NCBI GenBank assembly: GCA_938007935.1
Contig: CALLMD010000003.1
Coordinates: 89,447-153,446 of the forward strand
Direction: 5' to 3'
Length of the DNA: 64,000 nt
Source of the DNA: an uncultured Hellea sp.
GTDB taxonomy: Bacteria > Pseudomonadota > Alphaproteobacteria > Caulobacterales > Maricaulaceae
Of the stretch, positions 43,500 to 51,723 are shown piece after piece; position 1 is the stretch's first letter, and each line of letters opens with the position of its first letter. The translations under genes and the position numbers were made by a program. The notes beneath the pieces were generated by a model. The model ran no database searches and was not told the origin of the DNA. It worked only from the letters and a program-made list of their open reading frames with translations.

Positions 43500-44279
43500 A
43501 TGGCTGAGGCTGATCTCACAACACACCCAACAGATAAGGCGCAAGCTATCGTACCGCCCGCAAAAGGCTTGGCAGCCAACTGCATTGGAAAAGCTTACCG
43601 CGGACGCGTTGTAGTTAAAGATATTACGCTGACTGTCCAGCGCGGAGAAGTCGTTGCCTTAATGGGACCAAATGGGGCAGGTAAGACAACCAGCTTTTAT
43701 ATGATTATGGGCTTGATTGAAGCGGATCGCGGCATGATTTCACTTGATGGCCAAGACATCACAAACTTGCCTATGTATCAACGCGCGCGGCTCGGCGTGG
43801 GGTACCTGCCGCAAGAGCAATCCATTTTTCGGGGTCTGACTGTTGAGGAAAATATTCGCGCCGTTGTCCAGCTCACTGAAAAGGACCGCTCCAAATGGAA
43901 TGATAATGTCGATGCCTTACTTGATGAACTTAATATTGGGCATATTAAAAAGAGTCCGGCTCTGGCCTTATCTGGAGGTGAACGCCGCCGCGTTGAAATC
44001 GCGCGCGCCCTCGCCTCTCGGCCCAGCTTTATTCTACTTGATGAGCCCTTTACAGGAATTGACCCCATCGCGATTGCAGATATTTCCGAGCTTGTCCTTT
44101 ACTTGAAGAAGCGCGGCATTGGCATTTTAATCACAGACCACCGCGTGCGTGAAACGCTTGATATTGTTGACCGCGCTTCCATCCTCTTTCAGGGCGAAGC
44201 TTTATTTGAGGGCACGCCAGATGAAATCCGCGCCAATAAAGATGTGCGCCGCGTCTATCTTGGCGAAAAATACGCATAA
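43500..44279 (+). CDS. lptB: LPS export ABC transporter ATPase LptB
   Basis: A 259-residue ATPase powering LPS extraction from the inner membrane. Walker A GPNGAGKT is at 56-63, the signature LSGGERRRVEIARAL near 157, Walker B FILLDEPFTG, and the H-loop ITDHRVRE; the last is typical of LptB. The first 25 residues are an unusual non-conserved extension before LAANCIGKAYRGR. Forms the classic lptC-lptA-lptB series. The next gene is mscL on the other strand; rpoN/hpf/ptsN, which often follow lptB, are absent. Confidence 0.97.
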   Translation: MAEADLTTHPTDKAQAIVPPAKGLAANCIGKAYRGRVVVKDITLTVQRGEVVALMGPNGAGKTTSFYMIMGLIEADRGMISLDGQDITNLPMYQRARLGVGYLPQEQSIFRGLTVEENIRAVVQLTEKDRSKWNDNVDALLDELNIGHIKKSPALALSGGERRRVEIARALASRPSFILLDEPFTGIDPIAIADISELVLYLKKRGIGILITDHRVRETLDIVDRASILFQGEALFEGTPDEIRANKDVRRVYLGEKYA

Positions 44280-44312
44280 AAAACCCGCCCTAAACAAAAT
44301 GCTTGGGACGGG
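44278..44312 (-). terminator. terminator after mscL (convergent with lptB)
   Basis: Minus strand: CCCGTCCCAA pairs with TTAGGGCGGG (one mismatch and one wobble), followed by six T residues. The hairpin lies in the 56-bp gap between the converging lptB and mscL stops, and may also act on lptB, though its plus-strand T-run is weaker. Confidence 0.65.
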
Positions 44313-44335
44313 CTAATTTTGTGATTATCGCAGGT

Positions 44336-44713
44336 TTACTTTTTCAGTAGGTCGCGAATTTCAGCCAATAGAACTTCATTTGCTGGCGGTGCTTCTGGAG
44401 CATCAGCCTCAGCTTTCTTAGCTGCATTCATACCTTTAATCAGTAGATAAAGAACAAAGGCTAGAATCAAGAACGCAATAAGTGCGTTGATGAAAAGACC
44501 ATATCCAATGGCCGCGCCGCCTTCTTCTCCAAGAGCGATCTTAAGATCGCTAAAGTCCGCACCCCCTGAAAAATGACCGACAACTGGCATAATCACATCG
44601 TCAATAAGTGACTTAATAACAGTACCGAATGCGCCGCCCATGATGATGCCAACAGCCATATCCAGCATGTTGCCTGCCATGGCAAACTCTTTAAATTCAG
44701 AAATCATTCCCAT
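44336..44713 (-). CDS. mscL: large-conductance mechanosensitive channel
   Basis: A 125-residue MscL. The first transmembrane helix with pore-lining glycines (NMLDMAVGIIMGGAFGTVIK), the periplasmic loop, the second helix (YGLFINALIAFLILAFVLYL) and the cytoplasmic helix with EVLLAEIRDLLKK are all present, at normal length. It opens under hypo-osmotic shock. A weak Shine-Dalgarno lies upstream of the start at 44713. Stands alone between lptB and ihfB. Confidence 0.98.
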   Translation of the reverse strand: MGMISEFKEFAMAGNMLDMAVGIIMGGAFGTVIKSLIDDVIMPVVGHFSGGADFSDLKIALGEEGGAAIGYGLFINALIAFLILAFVLYLLIKGMNAAKKAEADAPEAPPANEVLLAEIRDLLKK

Positions 44714-44840
44714 GATATTCCCCCTGGTTAAACGACCGACAATCCGGCCAGATGCGCGCTGTTTGCCACAAAAGGGCCATATAGGTCAATAAGGCAATAA
44801 ATGGGGAGTAAATAGCTACAATAGAGCTAGCTTTTCACTA

Positions 44841-45125
44841 TTAGCGCGTAGCGTCTATGCGCGCACGCAAATCTTTACCTGTACGAAAGAACGGGACGTG
44901 CTTTTCTGGTACAAAAACCTCACCGCCTGTCCGCGGGTTCCTGCCTGAGCGGGACTTCCGGTACCGGACTGAGAAAGCGCCAAACCCGCGAAGCTCCACC
45001 CGTGCGCCCTTTTCCAGGGTCTGAGTAATGGATTCAAGTACAACCGCAACAACGCGCTCAACGTCAAAGCGTGTTAGATGTGGGTTTTCTTCTTGTAAGG
45101 TATCAATAAGTTCAGAGCGCAGCAT
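44841..45125 (-). CDS. ihfB: integration host factor beta subunit
   Basis: A 94-residue HU/IHF-type DNA-bending protein: [20 protein letters not shown], the helical dimer interface and beta-arm [20 protein letters not shown] with the intercalating proline, then [16 protein letters not shown] start at ATG 45125, where the sequence aligns with the family; the frame reaches 45140. It follows rpsA on the same strand, a classic rpsA-ihfB order, but a terminator hairpin at 45181-45220 separates them, so partial readthrough or its own promoter is implied. Confidence 0.96.
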   Translation of the reverse strand: MLRSELIDTLQEENPHLTRFDVERVVAVVLESITQTLEKGARVELRGFGAFSVRYRKSRSGRNPRTGGEVFVPEKHVPFFRTGKDLRARIDATR

Positions 45126-45180
45126 AACTCTATAAAGCAAATAGCTACGCAGGACGTCAACACCTATGTGATTTAAACAT

Positions 45181-45220
45181 AAAAAAAGGCCCTAAAATCG
45201 TAATGATTTCAGGGCCTTTT
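45181..45220 (-). terminator. terminator between rpsA and ihfB
   Basis: AAAAGGCCCTAAAATC pairs with GATTTCAGGGCCTTTT with one mismatch, and the minus strand continues into a T-run of seven. It is 24 bases past the rpsA stop codon, so ihfB may be expressed separately. Confidence 0.9.
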
Positions 45221-45243
45221 ATGGTTAATAAATTATTTAAGGC

Positions 45244-46953
45244 TTACGATTTATCGTCACCCTTTAAAGCTGCACCGAGGATATCCCCAAGTGAAGCCCC
45301 TGAGTCAGCTGACCCATATTGCTCGACAGCTTCTTTTTCTTCCGCAATCTCAAGGGCTTTGATGGAAAGCTGATACTGTCCTTTGGATGCGCGTGTGACT
45401 TTGGCATCAACCTTGTCACCCACAGCGAAACGTTCTGGGCGTTGCTCAGAGCGTTCGCGTGATAAATCACCTTTACGAATAAAGGCAGTGATTTCACTGT
45501 CATCACCAAAGGTCACATCAAGTCCAGCTTGCTGAACATTTGTTACCGTACAGGTCACAGTCTTACCGCGTGACACGCCTTTTCCGCCGCCAGCCGATGC
45601 GCCCGTATCTTTGACTAATTGTTTTACGCCAAGGCTAATGCGCTCTTTTTCAATGTCGACTTCAAGAATTTTAGCTTCAACAGTGTCGCCTTTCTTATAG
45701 TCGCCAAGAGCCTCTTCACCTGACTTGTCCCATGACAGGTCTGACAAATGCGCCATACCGTCGATATCGCCATCAAGACCGATAAACAATCCAAACTCTG
45801 TGACAGAACGAACTTCGCCAGAAATAGTTGATCCCACTGGGAAACGCTCCGAGAAGCTATCCCAAGGATTATCCTGACACTGTTTGATGCCCAGTGAAAT
45901 GCGGCGCTTTTCTTCGTCCACTTCAAGAACTTCAACTTCAACTTCTTGCGATGTTGAAACGATCTTGCCAGGGTGGATATTCTTTTTCGTCCAGGACATT
46001 TCAGACACATGAACAAGGCCTTCAACGCCTTCTTCAAGCTCGATAAATGCACCGTAATCCGCAATGTTTGTAACCGTGCCCGTGTGGCGCGTGCCAATTG
46101 TGTATTTCGCAGCGGCCGCTGACCATGGGTCTTCTTGAAGCTGCTTCATGCCAAGGCTGATGCGCTGCGTTTCAGGGTTAATACGTACGATCTTAACTTT
46201 GACCGTGTCACCAACTGCCAAGACTTGGCTTGGGTGAGAAACGCGGCGCCAGCTCATATCTGTGACATGAAGAAGACCGTCAATACCGCCAAGATCAACA
46301 AAGGCACCGTAATCAGTGATATTCTTGACAACGCCTTCGCGTGTTTCGCCTTCAGCCAACTGGCCGACAAGTTCTGCGCGCTGCTCTGCGCGGCTCTCTT
46401 CAAGGATAGCCCGGCGAGAGACAACAATATTGCCGCGGGCGCGGTCCATTTTCAAAATCATGAATGGCTGCTCTTGGTTCATTAGCGGGCCAATATCTCT
46501 GATCGGACGGATATCGACTTGCGAACCTGGAAGGAAAGCATTGATGCCGCCAAGGTCAACCGTGAAGCCACCTTTAACGCGTCCAACGATAGAGCCAGGT
46601 ACAGGCTGCTCATCCTCATGGAATTTGGACATCTTGATCCAGCTTTCTTCGCGGCGGGCTTTGTCGCGCGAAAGAACAGCATCGCCAAGGGCGTTTTCAA
46701 TACGTTCTAGATAGATATCGACGGTATCACCGACATTAATTTCATTATCAGCGCCAGGTGTATAAAATTCACGCATCGGGATGCGGCCTTCAGTTTTAAG
46801 GCCGACGTCAACAACAACGGTGTCTTTTTCAACGGCTGTGACAAGGCCTTTAACAACTGTGCCTTCTTCCATGGAGTTGGTCTCGAAAGAGGCCTCTAAC
46901 ATGGCTTCAAAATCTAATGTGGTGGGATTGAGGGAGTCTTGAGCTGCGCTCAT
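45244..46953 (-). CDS. rpsA: 30S ribosomal protein S1
   Basis: A 569-residue S1 with six OB-fold S1 repeats (for example GTVVKGLVTAVEKDTVVVDV, GSIVGRVKGGFTVDLGGINA, GVVKNITDYGAFVDLGGIDG, GTVTNIADYGAFIELEEGVE, GEVRSVTEFGLFIGLDGDID), the domain order of the long proteobacterial form. S1 binds mRNA at initiation. I start at ATG 46953 (AGGA seven bases before); the frame to 47028 is untranslated leader. The leader carries two hairpins, consistent with autoregulation. Confidence 0.98.
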   Translation of the reverse strand: MSAAQDSLNPTTLDFEAMLEASFETNSMEEGTVVKGLVTAVEKDTVVVDVGLKTEGRIPMREFYTPGADNEINVGDTVDIYLERIENALGDAVLSRDKARREESWIKMSKFHEDEQPVPGSIVGRVKGGFTVDLGGINAFLPGSQVDIRPIRDIGPLMNQEQPFMILKMDRARGNIVVSRRAILEESRAEQRAELVGQLAEGETREGVVKNITDYGAFVDLGGIDGLLHVTDMSWRRVSHPSQVLAVGDTVKVKIVRINPETQRISLGMKQLQEDPWSAAAAKYTIGTRHTGTVTNIADYGAFIELEEGVEGLVHVSEMSWTKKNIHPGKIVSTSQEVEVEVLEVDEEKRRISLGIKQCQDNPWDSFSERFPVGSTISGEVRSVTEFGLFIGLDGDIDGMAHLSDLSWDKSGEEALGDYKKGDTVEAKILEVDIEKERISLGVKQLVKDTGASAGGGKGVSRGKTVTCTVTNVQQAGLDVTFGDDSEITAFIRKGDLSRERSEQRPERFAVGDKVDAKVTRASKGQYQLSIKALEIAEEKEAVEQYGSADSGASLGDILGAALKGDDKS

Positions 46954-47004
46954 AATAGTTTCCTTTAAAATCGGTTCCGGCCGACAGGTTGTATCCTGCG
47001 GTCT

Positions 47005-47060
47005 GGTTCGGCCAATCCGAACCTCCAAATAACAAAAACGGCGTGAGGAAAGCCACGCCG
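47005..47060 (-). promoter_or_regulatory. rpsA leader with two hairpins, one attenuator-like
   Basis: Minus strand, between the promoter and ATG 46953: CGGCGTG/CACGCCG (47039-47060, 7 bp, 8-base loop) followed directly by five T residues, then GGTTCGG/CCGAACC (47005-47023, 7 bp, 5-base loop). The first looks like a Rho-independent terminator inside the leader, the second could be a competitor or an S1 site. Confidence 0.5.
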
Positions 47061-47075
47061 GATCAGTCAGGCGCG

Positions 47076-47104
47076 CCTATAGGGTAATCCAGCCTAGGTG
47101 GCAA
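47076..47104 (-). promoter_or_regulatory. candidate sigma-70 promoter for rpsA
   Basis: Minus strand TTGCCA (47099-47104) and TATAGG (47076-47081) with exactly 17 bases between, about 120 bases before the rpsA start and directly upstream of the leader hairpins. Confidence 0.6.
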
Positions 47105-47138
47105 GTAGAGATATTCTGCTTTTAAATCGGTATTCTAG

Positions 47139-47594
47139 CTATCGAAGCGTCAATTGCGCCGAAAGCAATCCGCTATCACCTGCCGTAATTGTGGCCCGGC
47201 TTAGGCTCGCGCCATTTTGCGTCATCAAGCTATTTATCAACCCGTAAAGCTTGCCGGTCTCGACATTATCAATCCAAACATTCAGACTTTCGTCATCTGG
47301 CTGTACCCGTGTCAGTCTTACATTTTTTGCCCGCGCCGCATCAATTAACACGCTACGTGAAAATGGCACGCCCGATGTTTTTACCTCGCCAGACCCCAAT
47401 TGAGGCAAAGCCCGAGAGACAATATTATAATCGCGTAGAGCTTTGCTGGATTGAATTTGTGCCTCTGATTTTGCGCTCAAGACAGGGTTAACGGCCAAAA
47501 ACCACAAAGCCGCAAGTACCAAACCGATCCCTAAGAGCGCTATGATAATTTTCTCATAGGCTTCGCGTTCATGCCAGCGCAGAAGGTTTAACAT
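47139..47594 (-). CDS. gspM: type II secretion system protein M
   Basis: A 151-residue inner-membrane protein with one N-terminal hydrophobic helix (IIIALLGIGLVLAALWFLAV) and a small periplasmic ferredoxin-like domain, the layout of GspM. GspM partners GspL in the assembly platform. The ATG overlaps the gspL stop. It is the last gene of the cluster; no gspN/O follows. Confidence 0.9.
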   Translation of the reverse strand: MLNLLRWHEREAYEKIIIALLGIGLVLAALWFLAVNPVLSAKSEAQIQSSKALRDYNIVSRALPQLGSGEVKTSGVPFSRSVLIDAARAKNVRLTRVQPDDESLNVWIDNVETGKLYGLINSLMTQNGASLSRATITAGDSGLLSAQLTLR

Positions 47595-48655
47595 TAGCGT
47601 CCTCCCCGAAGTGTGGCTTCACCAACAAATTCACCAGATTGTTCTCGAACCCCGCCCGTGGTCAACTCACCGCCTGCCGCGCGGATGGAGGCCTCAAAAT
47701 CAGACGCACTCTCAAAACTTGGATAAATCAGGCGTAATTGCAGTTCTTGACGTGTATCTTGATAGCGCAATTGATCAACAGACAAGCCTTCGACCTTATC
47801 GACGCCTTGAAAAAGAATTTGTGACAGCTCTAAAAACTCGAAACTATTTTTACCGCCAGATTTAAGCGCCCGCGTCGCCAAGAGCGCAGGATTATCTGGC
47901 GCGGCCTGCCCTGTCGCATCGGCGTAAAGCTGCGCGGTCTGTATTTTAAGATCAGCCGCTTGGAGCTTAAGCGCGCGGGCCTGAACGCCCTGTAAGATCA
48001 AAGCGGCAAGGCCGAGGCAAGCCGCTAAACCACCAAGGCCAGAAAATTGCTTAACATCAAATCCAAAGCCTTTTTTCGACGTAAATTCATTTTGCAGCAT
48101 ATTTAGCGCGTCGCCTGTTTCCAGACGCGCAGCTATAGCCGTTAAAAAATCTTCATCTGAAATAACGCGGCCCGCTTCGGATTTTGCATCTGCCCAATTC
48201 GCGTCAACGCTATGGCCTAATGGCCCGCAGGAAATGATACGGCCAAGCACTTCGACCTTGCCCAACTTTTCGGGTAAGACATCAAAATCAGCATAGGCTC
48301 TAGATGGAGATAATCCCGCCGCAGAAAGCTGATCGAGCGCGCCTTGCATATCAGTTTTTGACATGACCCCGATACGGGCCTCATCAAGCGCGATATGAAT
48401 AGCGTCTAAAGGCGCTGCAACTTTATCCTCAATACTAAAGCCTGCCGCGCGCAAACGATCGCGCTTTGACGTCGGTGGAAGCTCGTGCGGGTAAAGCCGA
48501 ACGGACTGCCCGGCTAAAACCGCAATGACCTCTCCGCTATCATTGGCTGGCGGGGTTGACCGTCCATGGGATAAAAGCCGCGCGCCATCCATACGTCCCC
48601 ACAGGCCGGGGCCGTCCTCATAAGCAGGCATAACGATAATGAGCTTTGAACTCAT
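47594..48655 (-). CDS. gspL: type II secretion system protein L
   Basis: A 353-residue GspL: an actin-like cytoplasmic domain (SSKLIIVMPAYEDGPGLWG to about residue 205), a transmembrane segment (GLGGLAACLGLAALILQGVQ), and a periplasmic ferredoxin-like C-terminus (ELQLRLIYPSFESASDFEA). The cytoplasmic part binds the GspE ATPase. The sequence is divergent from enteric GspL but order and topology decide the name. Separated from gspK by 21 bases. Confidence 0.9.
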   Translation of the reverse strand: MSSKLIIVMPAYEDGPGLWGRMDGARLLSHGRSTPPANDSGEVIAVLAGQSVRLYPHELPPTSKRDRLRAAGFSIEDKVAAPLDAIHIALDEARIGVMSKTDMQGALDQLSAAGLSPSRAYADFDVLPEKLGKVEVLGRIISCGPLGHSVDANWADAKSEAGRVISDEDFLTAIAARLETGDALNMLQNEFTSKKGFGFDVKQFSGLGGLAACLGLAALILQGVQARALKLQAADLKIQTAQLYADATGQAAPDNPALLATRALKSGGKNSFEFLELSQILFQGVDKVEGLSVDQLRYQDTRQELQLRLIYPSFESASDFEASIRAAGGELTTGGVREQSGEFVGEATLRGGR

Positions 48656-48676
48656 GCAGCAGACCTATGGCTGAAT

Positions 48677-49705
48677 TTATTGCGGTAATTCATTCGGATC
48701 CTTTATGCGGGGGCGCAGGTTTTCACTCCCCCAGCCCCGATATGTCAGATTAGCGGCCCTATTGTCCAGCACATCAAATTCAAAAACAACAAGGCGCTCT
48801 GCATGTCTATAATTAACTTTAGCTTCAACCCAAAGCTTATTCGGCACAAAAACTATTTGTTCAAATGCACGGTCAGGGCTGTCAAACCCGCTCATCGCTG
48901 GCGCGCTCTCAATTTTCTCAAGACTTCCATAACCTTCTGGCGGTCGTTCGGTAATAAGCTGAATTGCGGTTTGAACATAATCAGGCCCGCCCAATAAAGA
49001 TGATAAAACAAGAGCGTCCAATGGCGATGCCGTATCAATATTAAACTTGGTCATCTCACCTGCAGGGCGCGCGCACAGAAATGGCCGAATAGATTGATAA
49101 AGCTCTTCCGTCATACCCTCCAAAGCCCGCAACTCCATCACAGATGCCAGCGCAGCATTAGCTGTACGGTGTGGCGGGTTTCGTCTTAAGTAATCTCCGT
49201 CTTCAGCGCCGTTCTGTCCTCTTTGGGTATCTATATCTATCCAGTCAGCTAACACGGCGCTTAGATTGGCCGCGTCATTATTAGGCCATCCCGCCGCTAT
49301 CAATAAGGAAGAGAACTGACGTGACCCCACACTGTTAGGTGTACCATCAGCATTAATAAGACTACCGAGTGAAAAACAATGTGATCCATCACGCACATTT
49401 AAGTTCATCCCCCCACCGTCAAATGGGAAAGCATATATTTGCGGCGCTTTAAAAGATTCGTTTTTAGCCGTATCAGGCATAGGCCCAAGCGTCTGCGCAA
49501 TATAGCTCGCGGCGAAATCTTCGGCCCCTTTCACGTACCAATCCGCCTGTGCGTAGTCGCCAACATTAATGACGCGTTTCACGGCGAAACGAATATCATC
49601 CATTATCGCAACAGAGACGGCCGCCATGACGGCCATGATAAGCAAAGTGGTGAGCAAAACAGTGCCGCGCTCTTTCTCATTTTTAATCTTCAAGACAGCT
49701 CTCAT
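48677..49705 (-). CDS. gspK: type II secretion system minor pseudopilin GspK
   Basis: A 342-residue large minor pseudopilin. The prepilin segment is ERGTVLLTTLLIMAVMAAVS, lacking the Glu at position 5 found in the other pseudopilins, as expected for GspK, which caps the tip. The long insert with DWIDIDTQRGQNGAEDGDYL includes Asp residues like the calcium site. Its start overlaps the end of gspJ (ATGA). Confidence 0.93.
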   Translation of the reverse strand: MRAVLKIKNEKERGTVLLTTLLIMAVMAAVSVAIMDDIRFAVKRVINVGDYAQADWYVKGAEDFAASYIAQTLGPMPDTAKNESFKAPQIYAFPFDGGGMNLNVRDGSHCFSLGSLINADGTPNSVGSRQFSSLLIAAGWPNNDAANLSAVLADWIDIDTQRGQNGAEDGDYLRRNPPHRTANAALASVMELRALEGMTEELYQSIRPFLCARPAGEMTKFNIDTASPLDALVLSSLLGGPDYVQTAIQLITERPPEGYGSLEKIESAPAMSGFDSPDRAFEQIVFVPNKLWVEAKVNYRHAERLVVFEFDVLDNRAANLTYRGWGSENLRPRIKDPNELPQ

Positions 49706-50382
49706 AAATCAAGCTCGAAAAAATGCGGTGTCATGACACCAAAACTATCCGTAATCTCAAAGGCAAGCGCTGCTGGCTGGTCATCGTTATTTACAGGTGA
49801 TAATGGCGCACCCCCTATTGGCGGCACCCTATAGAATTCTTGGCTATTTGATGCAGACCCCGAAAGTCCCCCGCGCACCCTAGAGCTATGAGCGAATATT
49901 TTTACGTCTTGAACATTTCCAAGTAAAACTCTGTCAAAATATTGCGGGTCTGAACTGGGATTTTCATGAGCAAAGCTTCTGCGGATAAAATCCCCGTTAA
50001 TAAGATGATATTCAACGCGTTCAAGATCGCCGCGTGTTTCAAGCCCGCCTGGATTTTCTCGCCCGCGGCGCATAAAGCTTAGCAAGGCCTCCCCGTCAGT
50101 CGTCAGGCTAAAGGGCTTAATGCCGCCAAGCTCATCGCGCATGGGGCGCAAGGTAAGCGCCGTCATATCTGCGCGTAATATTGAGCGCGCGCTATTGATT
50201 TTATTTATTTCATCCACGGCTTGGTTTAAGCGCGTCTTACCTTGCAGACTTTGGGTTAAGGCCGTCATGGTTCCCACAGAGATAAGCGCGAAAATAAAGA
50301 GAGAGATAAGCACCTCTATCAAGGTAAAGCCCGCCTCTTTTGAACGCGCGTTATCCGCGATGTTTTTTGGGTGCAAGCTCAT
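49702..50382 (-). CDS. gspJ: type II secretion system minor pseudopilin GspJ
   Basis: A 226-residue pseudopilin with the prepilin motif EAGFTLIEVLISLFIFALIS and a C-terminal beta domain (FGVMTPHFFELDL). It forms the tip complex with GspI and GspK. Overlaps gspI and gspK by four bases each, so it is translated in a coupled way. Confidence 0.94.
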   Translation of the reverse strand: MSLHPKNIADNARSKEAGFTLIEVLISLFIFALISVGTMTALTQSLQGKTRLNQAVDEINKINSARSILRADMTALTLRPMRDELGGIKPFSLTTDGEALLSFMRRGRENPGGLETRGDLERVEYHLINGDFIRRSFAHENPSSDPQYFDRVLLGNVQDVKIFAHSSRVRGGLSGSASNSQEFYRVPPIGGAPLSPVNNDDQPAALAFEITDSFGVMTPHFFELDL

Positions 50383-50750
50383 GAAGCTTCATCTGCACGA
50401 AAAGCGGTACGGCTAATCAATATTTGATCTTCACCCTTTGATTTCACCGTAATCAGGATTTGGTAAAACCCTTTACTCTCCGTCTTAGTGATAACTTCGC
50501 GCCATTCATAATCACGGCCCGCAGCGCGCTCAGCGCCGCTTGACGTCCCGATTTTCAACGGTTTAAGCCTGGCCTGTACAATGCGGTTATCTGCGACAAT
50601 GCCGGCATAAGTTTTATCTTCGAGAATACTAACCGCGCGCACGGATTCTGTTCCGCTATGGGTCAAACCAATAATCGCGAAGCTGAAAATTAATAGCGCC
50701 GCTAAAACTTCAACAAGGGTAAAGCCTGCCTCTTTGGATTTATCTCTCAT
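50379..50750 (-). CDS. gspI: type II secretion system minor pseudopilin GspI
   Basis: A 123-residue pseudopilin with EAGFTLVEVLAALLIFSFAI at the prepilin site, followed by a short globular domain (RIVQARLKPLKIGTSSGAER) and a closing strand FYQILITVKSKGEDQILISR. Starts within the gspH tail (ATGA overlap). Confidence 0.94.
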   Translation of the reverse strand: MRDKSKEAGFTLVEVLAALLIFSFAIIGLTHSGTESVRAVSILEDKTYAGIVADNRIVQARLKPLKIGTSSGAERAAGRDYEWREVITKTESKGFYQILITVKSKGEDQILISRTAFRADEAS

Positions 50751-51229
50751 GGATCTTTACGCAAAACAATGCGTCCATCGCCCGCGCCCACAAGCTTATA
50801 GACACTGTCTTTATCTGACATAGTTAATTCAAAAGGCGTCGATAGACCCGTAGGCTGAAACAAGATCGAAGGCTCTGCTTTTTTTGGGATGTCGAGCGCT
50901 GCGCCCTCACGTTTATATTCAAGACGGTAAGAGGCGTCCCATTCATCCGACGCCATTTCCTGCCACGCATCATCTGCATATTGATAAAGAGCATATCCAG
51001 AACGGTCAAAGCCCGCCGCGCTCACCCGGCCATTAATGATACTCTCTTGCGCCATTTTATTAAGCGTCCCGACCATCAGCTCGGCTTGCTTATCCAGCTC
51101 AGTTTTAGGCGTGGGCATGGATAAAATTACAACGGAGGACATGACCCCAATAATAACCAAAACCGTCAGAATTTCGACAAGAGTAAATCCCGTCTCATTT
51201 TGTGACTCTGGCTGTGGGCGAGCCCGCAA
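50747..51229 (-). CDS. gspH: type II secretion system minor pseudopilin GspH
   Basis: A 160-residue pseudopilin with ETGFTLVEILTVLVIIGVMS at the prepilin site. The start is a TTG (51229), two bases after the gspG stop, with GGAG eight bases upstream inside gspG; it gives a 13-residue leader. The C-terminus ends VGAGDGRIVLRKDP. Confidence 0.92.
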   Translation of the reverse strand: MRARPQPESQNETGFTLVEILTVLVIIGVMSSVVILSMPTPKTELDKQAELMVGTLNKMAQESIINGRVSAAGFDRSGYALYQYADDAWQEMASDEWDASYRLEYKREGAALDIPKKAEPSILFQPTGLSTPFELTMSDKDSVYKLVGAGDGRIVLRKDP

Positions 51230-51230
51230 A

Positions 51231-51689
51231 TTATTGCTCCCAGCTCACAACGTCTGCGGCTTGATCTTCACCGCCAGGTTCACCGTCTGACCCATAGGAT
51301 AAAATATCATAGACGCCATTTTCACCTGGATAGCGATAAATATAGGGACGGCCCCAAGGGTCATCTGGCAGTAATTTAACATAACCACCTTTACGGTAAC
51401 GCGCCTCATCAGCCCCGCTTGGCAAAGTTATTAAAGCCTCTAAGCCGGCATCTTGTTCGGGGTAATCAAACATATCCAGACGGTACATTTCTAGGGCTTG
51501 TTCTAAAATGCGAATATCTGCTTTGGTTTTAGAAACTAAAGCTTTGTCCTGCGCGGGCAGAACATTAATCACAACGAAGGTCGTCAATAGGCCGATAATC
51601 ACCAAAACAACCATGACTTCGACAAGGGTAAAACCCTCTTCATTTTTTGCCTGTTCGTCTTTAAGCAATTTCAATAAATACTGTCTCAT
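51231..51689 (-). CDS. gspG: type II secretion system major pseudopilin GspG
   Basis: A 152-residue major pseudopilin: leader of about 18 residues, EEGFTLVEVMVVLVIIGLLT prepilin motif, MYRLDMFDYPEQDAGLEALI and the calcium-binding DPWGRPYIYRYPGENGVYDI... with GSDGEPGGED, as in standard GspG. Forms the pilus shaft. Confidence 0.97.
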   Translation of the reverse strand: MRQYLLKLLKDEQAKNEEGFTLVEVMVVLVIIGLLTTFVVINVLPAQDKALVSKTKADIRILEQALEMYRLDMFDYPEQDAGLEALITLPSGADEARYRKGGYVKLLPDDPWGRPYIYRYPGENGVYDILSYGSDGEPGGEDQAADVVSWEQ

Positions 51690-51723
51690 GCTTTCGCTTT
51701 CTCTTCTATGGCTTTCGCGCGCC

